Origin: an uncultured Bacillota bacterium
Lineage (GTDB): Bacteria > Bacillota > Dethiobacteria > DTU022 > UBA8154
Assembly (NCBI GenBank): GCA_937973635.1
Contig: CALJJZ010000025.1
Location: 1-58,659 of the forward strand
Direction of reading: 5' to 3'
Length of the DNA: 58,659 bases
A model generated the notes under the pieces. The model saw only the letters and a program-made list of their open reading frames with translations. It searched no databases and was not told the origin of the DNA. Both the position numbers and the translations under genes were made by a program. Shown here one piece after another: positions 1 through 8,596 of this stretch; position 1 is the stretch's first letter, and every line of letters begins with the position of its first letter.

Positions 1-569
1 TTTGTCCTGTCATAATTAATTATTTCTTTTACTTTTCCTTGCACAAGGAGGGGCATTTTCAGGGTCTTCATAACCTTACCCGCATACTCGACGCTTTTTT
101 GCCGGATACAAGATTGTTGTGCCCCTTCTTCCAAGGGTTCTTCTTTACAGTCGGCATAGCCTATATCATGGAGTAACACGGCAGCTATGATTACGATAGG
201 ATCCCCTTCCTTCTCCCTCTCCAGCAGGCGGGAGGCAATAGCTGCAGCTTCCAGGGTAAATTTAAAGCGCTCGCTCTCCCCAATAAAATAACGGCGCACT
301 TCTAACTCTAGGCGATCGCGCAGCGCCTCCGGCCTCTCTGTAAAAATACGGGAAACATCCCCCACACACTGCTCTGCATAGGCGCACCAGAGCGCACAGC
401 CCAGGTTAAAACGGGGATTTATAATCTGCTCGCCGCAATGGGGGCACTTTACCCTGGAATCTGTCTTCCAAAATTCAACCTCACCCTGACAGTAAGGACA
501 TTGGTGCTCAAATATATCTTCCGGTTTCCAGTTTCGCCGATCCTGCCCCGGGCACTTTGCCGAAAACAT
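1..569 (-). CDS. HD-domain phosphohydrolase with N-terminal zinc ribbon (partial)
   Basis: The frame starts at an ATG at 569 preceded by AAAGGAGG at good spacing and runs off the window edge, giving at least 189 residues. The N-terminus has two CxxC pairs (HQCPYCQG, then KCPHCGEQ) that look like a zinc ribbon. The middle is helical and carries LLHDIGYAD, the HD signature of metal-dependent phosphohydrolases. The natural substrate cannot be told; related HD proteins act on nucleotides or signalling nucleotides. It lies 125 bases downstream of hcp on the same strand and may share its transcript, which would suggest a role in redox or nitrosative stress, but that is inference from position only. 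The C-terminus is not visible. Confidence 0.8.
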   Translation of the reverse strand, partial: MFSAKCPGQDRRNWKPEDIFEHQCPYCQGEVEFWKTDSRVKCPHCGEQIINPRFNLGCALWCAYAEQCVGDVSRIFTERPEALRDRLELEVRRYFIGESERFKFTLEAAAIASRLLEREKEGDPIVIIAAVLLHDIGYADCKEEPLEEGAQQSCIRQKSVEYAGKVMKTLKMPLLVQGKVKEIINYDRT

Positions 570-650
570 CCTTAACCCCTCCTTTCTTTTGGCGACAGCC
601 GAAATTTTAAAAGTCTAAAGCTTTACTAGGAGCGTGCTGTGGAGATCTCA

Positions 651-677
651 GGGGTACGGCATCAGCTGCCGCACCCC
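651..677 (-). terminator. Hairpin between hcp and HD gene
   Basis: An 11-bp stem with one G-U pair (positions 651-661 and 667-677, five-base loop) sits directly after the hcp stop codon on the minus strand. No U-tract follows, so it could be an mRNA-stabilising or weakly terminating structure rather than a full intrinsic terminator. Confidence 0.4.
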
Positions 678-694
678 CTTGACCCCGCACAAAA

Positions 695-2329
695 CTATTG
701 CTTTAAAATCTTCACCAGGTCTTCATCCGGCGTGGAGATAGGCTTAATCTCAAAGGTCTTCACCAGGACATCCAGAATATTGGGCGTTATAAAAGCAGGC
801 AAGCTTGGTCCTAGGTGAATGTTTTTAACGCCCAGGTGGAAAAGGGATAAGAGGATGGCACAGGCCTTTTGTTCATACCAGGAAAGAACCAGGGTCAAAG
901 GCAGGTCGTTCACACCGCAATTGAAGGCGTTGGCCAGAGCCAAGGCAACCTGGATAGCCGAATAAGCATCATTGCACTGCCCCATATCCAGCAGGCGCGG
1001 AATGCCGCCGATATCACCCAGCTTTTTATCAAAGAACCTGAATTTACCGCAGGCAAGGGTGAGAACTACCGTATCAGCAGGCGCTTTTTCTACAAACTCG
1101 GTGTAATAGCTGCGGCCTGGCTTTGCCCCGTCACAGCCGCCCACCAGGAAGAAATGCTTGATTGCTCCTCCTTTTACGGCTTCGATTACTTTGTCGGCCA
1201 CGCTCAACACCGCATTGCGGGCAAATCCCACAAGAACGCTTCCCCTGTCCTCGTCCGCATCAAAACCCGGCATAGCCAGCGCTTTTTCAATGGCCGGGCC
1301 AAAATCGCCGCCCTGCAGGTGAACTGCTCCCGGCCAGCCAACCATGGCCGTGGTAAATATATTCCCCAGATATGATTCCTTTGGTTCCTGTATACAGTTG
1401 GTGGTCATAACGATGGCACCGGGGAACTGGGCAAATTCCTTTTTCTGGTTTTGCCAGGCTGTGCCGAAATGGCCGTAAAGATGGGGGTATTTTTTCAACC
1501 CGGGATAGCCATGGGCAGGCAGCATCTCCCCATGCGTATAAACGTAGATACCCTTTCCTGCCGTCTGTTCCAGGATTGCCTGCAAATCGGCGAGATCATG
1601 ACCCGACACGAGCAGGCATTTACCCTGCTTGTGTCCAAGAGGGACCTCCGTAGGCACTGGATGGCCAAACTTTTCCGTATTGCCTGCATCAAGGAGCGCC
1701 ATGGCCCGGAGGTTCATTTCTCCCACTTTTAATACCTGCTTAACCCATTCATCCAGATTAAGTTGTTTCTCCTGGGTCAGGGAGACAAGGGCGTCATAGA
1801 TAAAGGCATAAAGCCCGTCATCTTCCTGACCAAGGATTGCAGCATGATGGGTATAAGCAGCCAAACCTTTAAGCCCAAAGAGCATCGTTTGCTGTAAAGA
1901 CTGGATGTCAGGTGCCGCATTGCGGTCCCATGGTTGGCCGATCTCCTCGCCTTGTGCTATAAGCGTTTCCAGCTTGGAAGCAGGGACAAAGGAAGCAGCA
2001 GCCTCTACAAAGCTAACTTTTCCGCCTGCCGCCTTTACTTTTTCTTCCAGAACGGTGCGCAGAGTAAAGGCACGCTGAATAAAGTTAACAAACCTTTGCG
2101 GGTCAAAATTGACATTGGTAAGGGTGGAGAACAAACCCTCCGTCGTAAAACGATCCACTTCCCTGTCCATAACACCTACGCGACGCCCTTCCCCTGCCAC
2201 CAGGGAAAGCCCCTTCAAAGCATGTATTAAAAGGTCCTGCAGCGCCGCCACCTCCGGTGTTTTACCGCATACGCCCCTTACTGTGCAGCCAGTTCCTTTT
2301 GCCGTTTGTTCACATTGATGGCAAAACAT
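695..2329 (-). CDS. hcp: Hydroxylamine reductase / hybrid cluster protein
   Basis: A 544-residue protein of full family length. The N-terminal cysteines C3, C6, C15 and C21 have the Cx2Cx8Cx5C spacing of class I Hcp from strict anaerobes, which binds a 4Fe-4S cluster, rather than the Cx2Cx11Cx6C form of facultative bacteria. Hybrid-cluster ligand regions are visible: YTHGEMLPAHGYPG, TTNCIQEP, GGCDGAKPGRSYY, LACGKFRF and GQCNDAYSA. Hcp is a cytoplasmic enzyme shown to reduce hydroxylamine, and proposed as an NO reductase in nitrosative stress. The ATG at 2329 has GGAAGGAG eight bases upstream. The gene follows an Rrf2 regulator on the same strand, the usual arrangement for stress-induced control. 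Confidence 0.96.
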   Translation of the reverse strand: MFCHQCEQTAKGTGCTVRGVCGKTPEVAALQDLLIHALKGLSLVAGEGRRVGVMDREVDRFTTEGLFSTLTNVNFDPQRFVNFIQRAFTLRTVLEEKVKAAGGKVSFVEAAASFVPASKLETLIAQGEEIGQPWDRNAAPDIQSLQQTMLFGLKGLAAYTHHAAILGQEDDGLYAFIYDALVSLTQEKQLNLDEWVKQVLKVGEMNLRAMALLDAGNTEKFGHPVPTEVPLGHKQGKCLLVSGHDLADLQAILEQTAGKGIYVYTHGEMLPAHGYPGLKKYPHLYGHFGTAWQNQKKEFAQFPGAIVMTTNCIQEPKESYLGNIFTTAMVGWPGAVHLQGGDFGPAIEKALAMPGFDADEDRGSVLVGFARNAVLSVADKVIEAVKGGAIKHFFLVGGCDGAKPGRSYYTEFVEKAPADTVVLTLACGKFRFFDKKLGDIGGIPRLLDMGQCNDAYSAIQVALALANAFNCGVNDLPLTLVLSWYEQKACAILLSLFHLGVKNIHLGPSLPAFITPNILDVLVKTFEIKPISTPDEDLVKILKQ

Positions 2330-2444
2330 TTTTTTCTCTCCTTCCGGCTTTTATTTTTTTTTTGCCAAAAGCATTTTAAAATAACAAGGGTTAATTACAC
2401 ACCCCCTTTAAGGCTATGAAAAATTTTAAATTACTTTCTCTGCT

Positions 2445-2873
2445 TTAACAGGTTTTCTCCTGCTGTCCTTCATAGCCTATTACAAGGTCTGCAATGCTCT
2501 CCCGGCTTAACTCCGCCAGCATAGCAGCCTGGGTCCGTTGTAAAATACGGTGCACCTGGCATACCGGCCGGTTCGGGCAGTCATAGGTATCGGCCAAACA
2601 TACATTAAGAGCAGGGCGCCCCTCCACAGCCGTAATAATGTCGGCCACAGTGATTTTGTCTGTAGGGACAGCCAGGCGGATACCGCCATCTGTACCGCGC
2701 TGGGTAGAAATTAAGCCTGCATGAGCCAAGAGTTGAACCGTCTTCTTTAAAAAAACTTCCGGAATCCTCTGGTTGGTAGAGACAACTTTTGTGGGAACCA
2801 ATTTGCCTTGCTCAACTTTGGCCAGTTCAAGAATGGTGCGGATCGCATACTCAGTCTGGCGCGTAATTTGCAT
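2445..2873 (-). CDS. Rrf2-family transcriptional regulator
   Basis: A 142-residue Rrf2 protein. It has an N-terminal winged helix (MQITRQTEYAIRTILELA, then the recognition region RIPEVFLKKTVQLLAHAGLI) and the family wing RGTDGGIRLA. The effector region carries three cysteines (VCLADTYDC then PVC, spacing Cx6Cx5C), as expected for an Fe-S-sensing member such as NsrR, IscR or RsrR. Divergence of ligand spacing prevents a firm subtype call. Its position 115 bases upstream of hcp makes it the likely NO- or redox-responsive regulator of hcp and possibly of itself. The start has GGAAGAGG upstream. Confidence 0.9.
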   Translation of the reverse strand: MQITRQTEYAIRTILELAKVEQGKLVPTKVVSTNQRIPEVFLKKTVQLLAHAGLISTQRGTDGGIRLAVPTDKITVADIITAVEGRPALNVCLADTYDCPNRPVCQVHRILQRTQAAMLAELSRESIADLVIGYEGQQEKTC

Positions 2874-2984
2874 TGGAAATACCTCTTCCTTTCATTTTAA
2901 CAGCCCCTTATTTTAGAAAATTATCACCCATTTCCCCATTGCTACATATACAACTGTTCAATTTAAATTAAGGACTATTTATAT

Positions 2985-3001
2985 CCTATTTATCTTATAC
3001 G
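2985..3001. promoter_or_regulatory. 17-bp motif, copy 1 (upstream of rrf2-hcp)
   Basis: CCTATTTATCTTATACG matches the segment at 4005-4021 in 15 of 17 positions. Both copies lie in the same orientation, 110-160 bases upstream of a minus-strand gene (rrf2-hcp here, the cooS remnant there). A shared regulator site is an inference; no known operator was recognised. Confidence 0.35.
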
Positions 3002-3040
3002 CTATACTTTAAAAATATCCTGCTTGCTTGATTTAAAAAA

Positions 3041-3077
3041 CCAAAAAAAACAGGAAGGAAAGACAGCTTTCCTTCCG
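3041..3077 (-). terminator. Intrinsic terminator after the cooS/oxidoreductase remnant
   Basis: A perfect 10-bp stem (3053-3062 and 3067-3076, loop of four) is followed on the minus strand by a run of eight T at 3050-3043. It ends the transcript of the remnant locus and insulates rrf2-hcp. Confidence 0.85.
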
Positions 3078-3105
3078 GCAAACCTGACCCCATCCATGGG
3101 GCCTG

Positions 3106-3570
3106 CTAAGCCGGGAGAGAAAGGGATAAACTGCCGTCATGCAAAAAATTACCCAAATTAAGCTTTCCGTAAATAAACTTTTCTTTAAGATCCTCTGTTA
3201 CAGGCCTTTTTCTCCTGATTAAGGAGGCGGTAATTCCTGCCTGCCTGATCTCACCTACCAGGATCATGCCCACGGGTACATCATTTTTGAGCACAAGTTT
3301 GCGATAGATATTTTTTTGGGGCTGATGAAAAGTCAGAACTTCAAAGTTTTCCTCGGGGGACGGGTTGGTTATACCCACAGCGATGGCTGGAACCTCACGA
3401 AATTCCACTGCATTCTGCATGGCAATTTGGGCGCTGTATGGATACTCTCTCCCCACAAACCCTGCCCCGATAATGGTAATGCGGCGCGCCTCAGGCAGCT
3501 GTCGTAAAATTTGCTTTGCATCATCAATCGTCCTCAGCCCTACCACCCCTTCGCCCTTTAAGCCGGTGGC
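3106..3570 (-). pseudogene. Internally deleted pyridine nucleotide-disulfide oxidoreductase remnant
   Basis: The minus-strand frame resumes at about 3570 with ATGLKGEG, continues through VGLRTIDDAKQI and the NAD-binding dinucleotide motif ITIIGAGFVG, and then jumps to SAQIAMQNAV and the C-terminal domain of an NADH:rubredoxin-oxidoreductase or NirB-like flavoprotein. The N-terminal FAD domain is missing, and the stretch between GAGFVG and SAQIAMQNA is much too short, so there seem to be two deletions. Clostridial CODH loci often carry such a FAD/NAD oxidoreductase near cooS, which explains why it abuts the cooS fragment. The open part (from a GTG at 3546) encodes 146 residues, unlikely to fold into an active enzyme. 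Confidence 0.8.
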
Positions 3571-3844
3571 TGTAAGCTGCAGCCCCGTGTACAGCCAGTC
3601 TTACCATATTCCTGGCGACGATTGTGTCAGCAGTGGCGCCACAGATACCCCGTTTGGCCAGGTGGGTAATCCTGCAGGGCCCATGGCTGCATAATTGACA
3701 GCAGATCCCCTGCATACCAAAACCGCACTGGGGCTGCTGCGCTTGGTGGCGATCGAAAATGGTATCAAGTCCCAGTTCCTTTGCCCTGTTGTACATCTCG
3801 TTTGTACTGTCATGGGCAGAAAAGTTAACCATTACTTTGCTCAC
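3524..3844 (-). pseudogene. cooS: Truncated Ni-CO dehydrogenase catalytic subunit (5' fragment)
   Basis: The first 85-90 residues are clearly the N-terminus of CooS: TIFDRHQAQQPQCGFGMQG, GICCQLCSHGPCRI and KRGICGATADTIVARN carry the cysteines that hold the B and D Fe-S clusters. Intact CooS is about 630-670 residues; here homology stops near 3571, where the sequence passes out of frame into the oxidoreductase remnant and ends at a stop at 3524. The start is most likely the GTG at 3844 (AAGGAGG about nine bases upstream). The Ni-containing C-cluster domain is gone, so no CO dehydrogenase activity is possible. The surviving ribosome-binding site and open frame suggest a fairly recent deletion. 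Confidence 0.88.
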
Positions 3845-4004
3845 CAACAACAACCTCCTTAATCAGGATTTAATGATTTGTTTGCTCAACCCCTAACAAG
3901 AACAATGCCTCGCCGCCACAGGCACGCCTCCCGTCAGCTTCCTTTCTCTGGCATTTTGCATCCCTTCTAAATAAGATATTGTTCATCTTCTTTATCTTTA
4001 AGGT

Positions 4005-4021
4005 CTTATTTATCTTATTCG
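4005..4021. promoter_or_regulatory. 17-bp motif, copy 2 (upstream of cooS remnant)
   Basis: CTTATTTATCTTATTCG, near-identical to 2985-3001. Its core TATCTTAT at 4011-4018 forms an inverted repeat with ATAAGATA at 3971-3978. The rest of the 3854-4115 gap is AT-rich and shows no gene. Confidence 0.35.
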
Positions 4022-4115
4022 ACGGCGCTAAAAAAATTCCTTCTTTTTCTGAAAAATTTTTTATAAAAATTTTTAATTAATTTATTTGCTTATAGGTTGT
4101 TATGGTTAAAACTCC

Positions 4116-4144
4116 TTGACGTCGGCGGCGCCCTGTAATACGAT
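4116..4144 (+). promoter_or_regulatory. Sigma-A promoter for pgi
   Basis: TTGACG at 4116-4121 and TACGAT at 4139-4144 are separated by 17 bases, a near-consensus housekeeping promoter about 75 bases upstream of the pgi start. Confidence 0.65.
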
Positions 4145-4224
4145 ACTCTCAAATTAGAGGTTATTATATTTTCAGGCAGGTTGGGGGAAATTTAAACAAA
4201 AAGCAGGAGGTAAAACGAGGGTAA

Positions 4225-5541
4225 ATGAATGGTGAGATTAAATTTGCCTATGATAGCGGCGGTTTTGTGCAGGAACACGAATTGCAAGCCTTTGAAACAC
4301 AGGTGCGGGCCGCCCATGAAGTTCTACACAGCTACGAAGGCCTTGGGCGGGAATACCTGGGGTGGCTGGATTGGCCTCTGCACTGCAGCCGGGACGAAAT
4401 AGACAAAATCCTGCATGTTGCCGCAGAGATCAGGAAAAGGGCCGAAGTATTCGTCGTCATCGGTATAGGTGGCTCGTACCTGGGAGCCCGTTCCGCCCTG
4501 GAACTGCTCGGGCATACTTTTTTCAACAACCTTTCACAGGAAAAACGCCGTGGGCCGCAGATCTTTTTTGCGGGAAACAACCTTAGTTCAAGGTACCTGA
4601 CGCACCTCCTGGAGATTATCGGGGAAAAAGAGCTGGTCATTAATGTCATCTCCAAATCGGGAACCACCCTGGAACCAGCCCTGGCCTTTCGTTTTTTTAA
4701 GACTATCCTGGAAAAGCGTTATGGCAAAAGGAGAGCACGGGAACGGATTATCGCCACCACAGGGGAAAAGGGAGCACTGCGCAATCTGGCGCGCCAGGAA
4801 GGGTATGAAATATTCCCCGTACCTGGGGATATCGGCGGTCGCTATTCTGTCCTTACAGCAGTGGGTTTGCTGCCTCTGGCTGTGGCAGGCATTGATATTA
4901 TGGGAATTATGTCCGGGGCCAGGCGCGGCTGCCGCCTTTACAGTGAAGAACGCCCGGCAGATAACCCCGCTTACCGTTATGCCATGCTGCGGCAGATCCT
5001 TTACCGTAAGGGGAAAGTGATAGAACTGCTGGCCAGCTACGAACCATCGTTTTATTATTTTACTGAATGGTGGAAACAGCTTTTTGGCGAAAGCGAAGGC
5101 AAAGACCAAAAAGGGATCCTGCCCGCCGGATTAAATTTTACCACAGATTTACATTCTCTCGGCCAATTTGTCCAGGACGGATACCGCAACATTTTTGTCA
5201 CAACCCTCTGGCTGGAAAAAACACCGGAAGAACAGGAAATACCGCCGTTGGCGGAAGATATTGACGGGCTCAATTTCCTGGCCGGCAAAACTCTACAGTT
5301 CGTAAACAAAAACGCCTGTACAGGCACAATGAGAGCACACAGCGACGGTGGAGTGCCAAACCTAAAAATAACCATCCCGGAGCTAACACCCCGCGTGTAC
5401 GGTCAACTTGTTTATTTCTTTGAAAAGGCCTGTGCCATGAGCGGTTATCTGCTGGGGGTAAATCCCTTTGATCAGCCCGGGGTGGAAGCGTACAAAAAGA
5501 ATATGTTTGAGCTGTTGCGCAGCAACAACAGGGAGGGATAA
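4225..5541 (+). CDS. pgi: Glucose-6-phosphate isomerase
   Basis: A 438-residue Pgi of the short Gram-positive type. Family regions in order: FVVIGIGGSYLGARSALELL and VISKSGTTLEPAL (sugar-phosphate binding), GDIGGRYSVLTAVGLLP, FGESEGKDQKGILP, TTDLHSLGQFVQDG, and near the C-terminus GVPNLKITIPEL. It interconverts glucose 6-phosphate and fructose 6-phosphate in the cytoplasm. The ATG at 4225 is preceded by AGGAGG at 4205-4210 (rather far) and ACGAGGG (closer), so the start is slightly uncertain. An SDR gene follows after three bases and is probably co-transcribed. Confidence 0.96.
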   Translation: MNGEIKFAYDSGGFVQEHELQAFETQVRAAHEVLHSYEGLGREYLGWLDWPLHCSRDEIDKILHVAAEIRKRAEVFVVIGIGGSYLGARSALELLGHTFFNNLSQEKRRGPQIFFAGNNLSSRYLTHLLEIIGEKELVINVISKSGTTLEPALAFRFFKTILEKRYGKRRARERIIATTGEKGALRNLARQEGYEIFPVPGDIGGRYSVLTAVGLLPLAVAGIDIMGIMSGARRGCRLYSEERPADNPAYRYAMLRQILYRKGKVIELLASYEPSFYYFTEWWKQLFGESEGKDQKGILPAGLNFTTDLHSLGQFVQDGYRNIFVTTLWLEKTPEEQEIPPLAEDIDGLNFLAGKTLQFVNKNACTGTMRAHSDGGVPNLKITIPELTPRVYGQLVYFFEKACAMSGYLLGVNPFDQPGVEAYKKNMFELLRSNNREG

Positions 5542-5544
5542 TTT

Positions 5545-6309
5545 TTGCAAAACATCAGTTACAACCTGGAAGGGAAAGTGGCAGTGGTAACAGGTGGCAG
5601 TCGAGGCATCGGACTTGCCCTGGCCGGGGAATATTTACGGCAGGGGGCCCGGGTAGTTATTTGCGGGCGCAAACAGCAAAACCTGGAGGCGGCAAAAGAG
5701 GCGCTGCAAGGAGGAGACAACCTCCTGTTTATCCAGGCCCACATTGCCAACGAAACGGATGTGGACAACCTCTTTCAGGCTTGCCTGAGTAAGTTTGGCC
5801 AGATTGACATCCTGGTCAACAATGTGGGCATGAACTTGCTTACACCGACACTGGCTGACACGGAACCCGCCCTTTTTCAAAAAATAATCGATTCAAACCT
5901 GACTGGAACCTATCTTTGTTCTCGTAAAGCCGCTCAGGCCATGCGGGAACAAAAACAGGGCAAAATTATCAATATCTCGTCTATCGCCGCACGCAGAGCG
6001 GCACCAGGGATGGGCATCTATGGCATAGCTAAAGCAGGCATAGAAATGCTAACCAAAGTCCTGGCGGCAGAACTGGCTGCATACAACATCCAGGTTAACG
6101 CCGTAGCGCCCTGCATGGTACGGACAGATTTCAGCAAGCCTTTCTGGTCCGATCCCGAAAGATGCCGCCAGGCCGAGTCAAGGATCCCCTTTGGCCGCAT
6201 TGCCGAACCGGATGACGTGGTGCCGGCAGTCCTCTTTCTTTCCTCGGCCGGTTCCAATTTTATTACAGGGCAGGTAATAATTGTAGACGGCGGAGCTACT
6301 ATCGTTTAG
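5545..6309 (+). CDS. Short-chain dehydrogenase/reductase (SDR, FabG-like)
   Basis: A 254-residue classical SDR. It has the cofactor motif TGGSRGIG near the N-terminus, NNVG (variant of NNAG), catalytic Ser in NISSIAAR and YxxxK as YGIAK, and the C-terminal VDGGATIV. It starts with TTG at 5545, three bases after the pgi stop, with GGGAGGG inside the pgi 3' end. The family covers 3-oxoacyl-ACP reductase, gluconate 5-dehydrogenase and glucose dehydrogenases. Linkage to pgi hints at sugar metabolism but does not settle the substrate. It converges on proA with a five-base gap. Confidence 0.88.
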   Translation: MQNISYNLEGKVAVVTGGSRGIGLALAGEYLRQGARVVICGRKQQNLEAAKEALQGGDNLLFIQAHIANETDVDNLFQACLSKFGQIDILVNNVGMNLLTPTLADTEPALFQKIIDSNLTGTYLCSRKAAQAMREQKQGKIINISSIAARRAAPGMGIYGIAKAGIEMLTKVLAAELAAYNIQVNAVAPCMVRTDFSKPFWSDPERCRQAESRIPFGRIAEPDDVVPAVLFLSSAGSNFITGQVIIVDGGATIV

Positions 6310-6314
6310 CGACT

Positions 6315-7595
6315 TTATAATATCTTCCTGTGCTTGAAAGTCCTGGTATGATTGGCATAGTCTTCAACGATATGGCCGTTGCCGATCAATTTATATTTAT
6401 AAATAACCAGCCCATCCAGTCCTACTGGACCCCGGGCATGGATCTTGTTTGTGCTGATGCCCACTTCAGCGCCAAAACCATAACGGAAGCCATCGCTGAA
6501 ACGGGTGGAACAGTTCCAAAAAACATTGCCCGAGTCCACGTAATCCATAAAACGGGCGGCGTTATCACGGTCAGCCGTGATAATCGCATCAGTGTGTCCC
6601 GAACCAAACTCATTAATATGGTCAATGGCTTCCTCTAGAGTAGACACAACCCTTACTGACAACTTATAGTCCAGGTACTCTGTGCGCCAGTCTTCTGCCG
6701 TAGCCGGCGCAACATTAAGCAAAGCAACCGTTTTGGCACAGCCCCGCAGTTCCACCCCTTTTTTTTCCATTACCTCTTTTAATGCCGGCAGGAATTGGGG
6801 CGCCACCTTTTCGTGGACAAGAAGCGTTTCCATAGCATTACATACAGCCACGTACTGGGTTTTGGCATCAACCGCAATTCTCAGCGCCATGGCAAGATCC
6901 GCCTTCTCGTCCACATAGCAATGACAGATGCCGTCAGCGTGGCCCAGCACAGGAATACGTGAATTATCCATGATATAACGTACAAACTCGTTGGAGCCTC
7001 GGGGAATAAGCAGGTCAATATAGCGATCCATTTTTAGCATAATGTTTACATCGTCCCTCGTTTCCAAAAGGGCGGCCCACTGCGGCGGCAGGCCTGCAGC
7101 CGTTGCCGCCTGGATGATTATTTCCGCCAGGATCCGGTTTGTTTCCCTTGCTTCTGAGCCACCTTTGAGCAGGACCCCGTTGCCGCTTTTAAGGCAAAGG
7201 GTGGAAATCTGTACTAGGGCATCGGGCCGCGATTCAAAGATAACTCCGATTACCCCAATCGGACACGTTACCTTGTACAGCTCCAACCCTTCATCCAGCT
7301 CAGTAACTAGCATTGTTTTGCCTACGGGGTCTTCCAGCCCCATCAGGCTGCGGATACCGTCAATGACATCGGCAATCTTGGTTTGATCGAACTTTAACCG
7401 TTTTAAAAGAGGCGCAGCCAGCTTTTCTTTTTCGCTCCTGGCCATGTCTTCCTGGTTCGCCCTGATAATCTCTTCCCTACGCTCATAAAGCGAAGCGGCA
7501 ATCCGGCTCAACGCTTCGTTTTTCAACTCCGGTCCGGCCGCTGCCAGTTTAAGGGAAGAATCCTTAACCCGGCGCGCCAGTTCTTCCATCAGCAT
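6315..7595 (-). CDS. proA: Glutamate-5-semialdehyde dehydrogenase (gamma-glutamyl phosphate reductase)
   Basis: A 426-residue ProA, second step of proline synthesis: NADPH-dependent reduction of glutamyl 5-phosphate. Visible family features are CPIGVIGVIFESRPDALVQ, KSGNGVLLKGGSEA, IPRGSNEFVRYI, the catalytic cysteine in YVAVCNAMETLLVH, and the C-terminal EVGISTNKIHARGPVGLDGL. The ATG at 7595 lies seven bases after AAAGGAG; a second ATG follows two codons later. No proB is adjacent, so the pathway is split in this genome. Confidence 0.97.
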   Translation of the reverse strand: MLMEELARRVKDSSLKLAAAGPELKNEALSRIAASLYERREEIIRANQEDMARSEKEKLAAPLLKRLKFDQTKIADVIDGIRSLMGLEDPVGKTMLVTELDEGLELYKVTCPIGVIGVIFESRPDALVQISTLCLKSGNGVLLKGGSEARETNRILAEIIIQAATAAGLPPQWAALLETRDDVNIMLKMDRYIDLLIPRGSNEFVRYIMDNSRIPVLGHADGICHCYVDEKADLAMALRIAVDAKTQYVAVCNAMETLLVHEKVAPQFLPALKEVMEKKGVELRGCAKTVALLNVAPATAEDWRTEYLDYKLSVRVVSTLEEAIDHINEFGSGHTDAIITADRDNAARFMDYVDSGNVFWNCSTRFSDGFRYGFGAEVGISTNKIHARGPVGLDGLVIYKYKLIGNGHIVEDYANHTRTFKHRKIL

Positions 7596-7625
7596 AAAAA
7601 AACTCCTTTCGTTTATTGTTATTTA

Positions 7626-8576
7626 CTACAATACAGACGAGACATTCTTTCCCGTTATTTCTGCACCGCTTTTAATAACCCTGCTTTCCTTCAACAAACC
7701 CATGTTGGCCAGAACAAAAATAATCAGTGCCAGCCAGATAAAGCAAAAACTAAGTGTATGGTAAATGTAAAACTTTCTTTAAAAACAAAAATTCCCAGGA
7801 GCAAGCTGATTGTGGGCGCAATAAATTGCAAAAAACCCATCATAGAAAATTTATTTAGCTGAACACCCCTTGCATACCATAAAAGAGGCAAGGCCGTAAC
7901 GATGCCGGCGCCAGGAATAGCCCCGGAAGCAAAGGCATGGCCAAAAATGCACCCTTGCCGCTCATTTCCAGTTTTAAAATATAAATCAGAGCAAAGGGCA
8001 TCACAATAAAAGTTTCCAGGGCCAAACCGGTAATGGGTTCTACTCCTGCCAATTTTTTGCTCAAGCCATACAGGGCAAAGCTTACTGCCAAAATAAGGGC
8101 AATCCAGGGAGCTTTGCCATATTGTACAGTCATGGCCAGGACCCCCAGAACAGCAAGCACGAGGGAGATACCCTGCCAACGCATCAGTTTTTCTTTTAAA
8201 ACCACCACGCCCAGAAACACGACCACCAGCGGGTTAATATAGTACCCCATACTTGCCTCAATGACCTGCCCGGAATTAACGGCATAAATAAAAATAAACC
8301 AGTTCAAACTTATGATCACGCCACACAAAAAAATAAAAGTAGCTTTTTCCTATTAGCCATGACCTTTAAAAGGGTTTGGCGTCCGTCGGTTAAGAAAAGA
8401 AAAAGCGATGTAAAAACAAATGACCAGAAGATGCGGTGCACAAGTATCTCCGCAGCAGGAATCATCTCCAGGAGCTTCCAGTACATAGGTAATATCCCCC
8501 AGGTTGTATAAGCCAGGATGCCGTACCAAAACCCCGCCGCAGGCATATTTTTTTCTACGTTTGTTCCTACATGCAT
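7626..8576 (-). pseudogene. rarD: EamA/RarD family transporter, broken by three frameshifts
   Basis: Read across three frame changes, the minus strand encodes a full-length RarD-like drug/metabolite permease. It begins with FWYGILAYTTWGILPMYWK, continues with ISLNWFIFIYAVNSGQVIEA and YGLSKKLAGVEPITGLALET, then GIVTALPLLWYARGVQLNKF and GFLQFIAPT, and ends with FIWLALIIFVLANMG before a TAG at 7626. The changes lie at or near short T-runs of the coding strand: A7 at 8327-8333, A5 at 7943-7947, and around 7740. Each is explained by one missing base in a homopolymer. The rest is well conserved, so this is either a young pseudogene or a homopolymer sequencing artefact. The family has about ten membrane helices. 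Confidence 0.85.
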
Positions 8577-8596
8577 ATTAATAAATTCTCCGTTTC

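Noticed and set aside
869-1375. 168-codon plus-strand frame
   Set aside because: Antisense to hcp, no start signal.
3316-3694. Plus-strand frames over the cooS/oxidoreductase remnant
   Set aside because: The minus strand carries recognisable CooS and oxidoreductase sequence.
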